DNA of 6,652 nucleotides from positions 1-6,652 of the forward strand of contig JANXZD010000465.1 in NCBI GenBank assembly GCA_025355705.1, written 5' to 3'. Position 1 is the stretch's first letter. Each line of letters opens with the position of its first letter. Positions 5,415 through 6,652 of the stretch are shown here, in pieces. Source of the DNA: Bacteroidota bacterium (GTDB lineage: Bacteria; Bacteroidota; Ignavibacteria; UBA10030; UBA8401). The notes under the pieces are model-generated. The model searched no databases, was not told the origin of the DNA, and worked only from the letters and a program-made list of their open reading frames with translations. The position numbers and the translations under genes were made by a program.

Positions 5415-6368
5415 TTAATTATCTAAACTTTTATCTTTATCAACATCAAACAATGAACTGATCGATTTATTATGAAAACAACGTTCAATCGCTGATGAGA
5501 AGACCGTTGAAACAGACATTACTTCAATTTTTGGCGATTCGACTTTCAATGGAATCGTATCGCATACGATAATCTTTTCCACATCACTGGCATTGATCCG
5601 TTCCAATGCTTTTCCTGAAAGCAGAGGATGCGTGCACGCTCCATACACAGATTTTGCTCCGGCTTTTTTCAACGCAGAAACTGCATTCGTAAATGTACCA
5701 GCAGTATCGATCAAATCATCAACAATAAGAACATTCCTTCCTGCTACATCTCCAACAATATTCATTACCTCTACAACATTTGGAGCAGGACGACGTTTAT
5801 CGATCAAAACAAGTTCAGCATCTAACCGTTTTGCATAGGCACGAGCCATTTTAATACCGCCAACGTCCGGTGATACAACCGTTAGATCCGGAATTTTTTG
5901 TCTTCTTAAATGATCTACAAACACAACAGACGAATATAAATGATCGACTGGGATATCAAAGAATCCCTGGATCTGCGGTGCATGAAGATCCATGCAGATT
6001 ACACGATCGGCACCAGCAGTTGTGATCAAATTTGCAATCAGTTTTGATGTTATTGCAACACGCGGTTGATCTTTTCTATCCTGCCGGGCATAACCAAAAT
6101 ACGGTATAACAACATTTATTTTTCTCGCCGAAGCACGCTTTGCTGCGTCAACGGTGATCAATAGTTCCATCAGATTATCTGTTGGTGGAACCGTTGTCTG
6201 AATGATAAAAATATCAGCTCCACGAACATTATCAATGAACTTTACCCAAATTTCACCATCACTGAAATTTTGAATCTCTAATTTTCCCAGCGGTTCACCT
6301 AGATCGTGTGCAATTTTTTCAGCCAATGGCCGATTTGCACGTCCAGAAAATAATTTCAGTTGCGGCAT
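5415..6368 (-). CDS. prs: Ribose-phosphate pyrophosphokinase (PRPP synthetase, class I)
   Basis: Prs makes PRPP from ribose 5-phosphate and ATP, feeding purine, pyrimidine, NAD, His and Trp synthesis in the cytoplasm. The protein is 317 residues, the standard class I length. Seen in order: N-terminal LKLFSGRANRPLAEKIA; FSDGEIWV; the catalytic flexible loop YFGYARQDRKDQPR (90-103); the PRPP synthetase signature DLHAPQIQGFFDIP (127-140); SPDVGGIKMAR (166-176); and the ribose-5-phosphate loop VLIVDDLIDTAGT (213-225). The ATG has only a poor Shine-Dalgarno (GAG about 12 bases upstream in an AT-rich leader), unlike the other genes of the block. It is the first gene of the minus-strand block and carries the only clear promoter before it. 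Confidence 0.97.
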   Translation of the reverse strand: MPQLKLFSGRANRPLAEKIAHDLGEPLGKLEIQNFSDGEIWVKFIDNVRGADIFIIQTTVPPTDNLMELLITVDAAKRASARKINVVIPYFGYARQDRKDQPRVAITSKLIANLITTAGADRVICMDLHAPQIQGFFDIPVDHLYSSVVFVDHLRRQKIPDLTVVSPDVGGIKMARAYAKRLDAELVLIDKRRPAPNVVEVMNIVGDVAGRNVLIVDDLIDTAGTFTNAVSALKKAGAKSVYGACTHPLLSGKALERINASDVEKIIVCDTIPLKVESPKIEVMSVSTVFSSAIERCFHNKSISSLFDVDKDKSLDN

Positions 6369-6412
6369 AAATTTATCAACTCTAACGAATGGTTAAAGTA
6401 ACATTTAGTTTA

Positions 6413-6443
6413 CAAAAATATCAAAATTTCAGCATATAGTCAA
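6413..6443 (-). promoter_or_regulatory. Promoter of the prs-rplY-pth-rpsF-rpsR-rplI block
   Basis: On the minus strand TTG (6443-6441) is followed after 20 bases by TATTTTTG (6420-6413), which matches the Bacteroidota housekeeping form TTG-N19-21-TAnnTTTG. The same bases also read as TTGACT, 17 bases, TATTTT in the sigma70 style. The transcript would start near 6406, leaving a leader of about 38 bases before the prs ATG. The match is direct; activity is inferred. Confidence 0.6.
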
Positions 6444-6444
6444 T

Positions 6445-6461
6445 GTTTATTCAATATAAAC
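6445..6461. repeat. Short inverted repeat in the divergent intergenic region
   Basis: GTTTAT (6445-6450) and ATAAAC (6456-6461) form a perfect 6-bp inverted repeat with a 5-base spacer, just upstream of the prs -35/-33 box. The right arm, extended to AATATAAAC (6453-6461), is also the reverse complement of GTTTATATT (6498-6506), which covers the -10 of the rightward promoter. It could be an operator or part of an IS end; its AT-rich sequence makes chance a real alternative. Confidence 0.3.
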
Positions 6462-6477
6462 TTGGGTAATTGTATAT

Positions 6478-6506
6478 TTGACAAACCGCTCAACATTGTT
6501 TATATT
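6478..6506 (+). promoter_or_regulatory. Promoter for the rightward (transposase-like) gene
   Basis: TTGACA (6478-6483), a 17-base spacer and TATATT (6501-6506) make a near-consensus sigma70 promoter, with a predicted start near 6513. AAGGA (6524-6528) then lies seven bases before the ATG at 6536. An overlapping TATATTTG (6473-6480) is a possible Bacteroidota-type -7 element and would start the transcript nearer 6487. Either reading serves the gene at 6536. Confidence 0.6.
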
Positions 6507-6535
6507 AAAACAGTTAATTCATTAAGGAAAAGAGT

Positions 6536-6652
6536 ATGAAAACTTCTAAACAAAAAACAACAGCAGAGAAGATTGTTACATTAAAAGGTCTCTCTAAAAA
6601 TTATTCTAAGGAAGATGAAGCAAGAGAACTTCTTGAGTCTATTCGTTGGGCG
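6536..6652 (+). CDS. Probable IS1595-family transposase, N-terminal fragment cut by window edge
   Basis: Only 39 codons are visible, all open to the edge. After a basic start (MKTSKQKTTAEKIV), the segment YSKEDEARELLESIRWA resembles the N-terminus of IS1595-family transposases, which open with an acidic helix ending in 'LRWP-G' directly before a CPxCG zinc ribbon. The next residues outside the window should therefore be about NG..CP.CG. The start is supported by AAGGA seven bases upstream and a strong promoter at 6478-6506. The prs promoter lies within 100 bases on the other strand, so the element's left end would fall in 6400-6470. The call rests on a short stretch; an unrelated small protein remains possible. 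Confidence 0.55.
   Translation, partial: MKTSKQKTTAEKIVTLKGLSKNYSKEDEARELLESIRWA

Noticed and set aside
5593..5838. 81-codon plus-strand frame opposite prs
   Set aside because: Antisense to the conserved PRPP-binding region of prs; no promoter or ribosome-binding site was seen for it.
1..6652. A new defence, secretion or biosynthetic system
   Set aside because: Every gene except the right-edge fragment belongs to a well-known housekeeping family, and that fragment looks like an ordinary insertion-sequence transposase.

Overview
The window is an ordinary, tightly packed stretch of bacterial chromosome, moderately AT-rich. Its core is a six-gene block on the minus strand, read from right to left: prs, rplY (bL25/CTC), pth, rpsF (bS6), rpsR (bS18), rplI (bL9). 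This block is closed by two tandem rho-independent terminators. Beyond them, also on the minus strand, is argH with its own start region. On the plus strand, the left edge holds most of an M24-family (Xaa-Pro aminopeptidase-like) metallopeptidase whose 5' end lies outside the window. The right edge holds the first 39 codons of what looks like an IS1595-family transposase.

Organism: the gene order, protein style and AT-leaning composition suggest the FCB group (Bacteroidota/Chlorobiota/Ignavibacteria-like). Two details fit this. A TTG-N20-TATTTTTG promoter before prs matches the Bacteroidota TTG...TAnnTTTG form. The long bL25 of the CTC type is also consistent. Unlike typical Bacteroidota, most genes here have good Shine-Dalgarno sequences (AGGAGG before rpsF, GAGGAG before rplY, AAGGAG before rpsR), so a deep branch such as Ignavibacteria is my preferred but unproven guess.

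Layout: 3-1124 (+) M24 peptidase, partial; 1125-1234 convergent spacer with a weak AT hairpin; 1235-2626 (-) argH; 2627-2783 argH leader plus two terminators; 2784-6368 (-) the ribosomal block; 6369-6535 divergent intergenic region with promoters facing both ways; 6536-6652 (+) transposase, partial. No gene-free stretch exceeds 300 bases. I see no tRNA, rRNA or CRISPR array.

How the genes work together: prs makes PRPP for nucleotide, His and Trp synthesis. The rest of the block makes three or four ribosomal proteins and the enzyme that recycles peptidyl-tRNA, so a single transcript probably ties precursor supply to translation capacity. ArgH is the last step of arginine synthesis and seems to be a separate unit. 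I found no previously undescribed system. The points most worth a second look are the Gly/Arg/Asp-rich extension on bS18, a hairpin that pairs the pth ribosome-binding site, the rpsF leader hairpin, shared TAnnTTTG promoter-like motifs, and the insertion-sequence edge.
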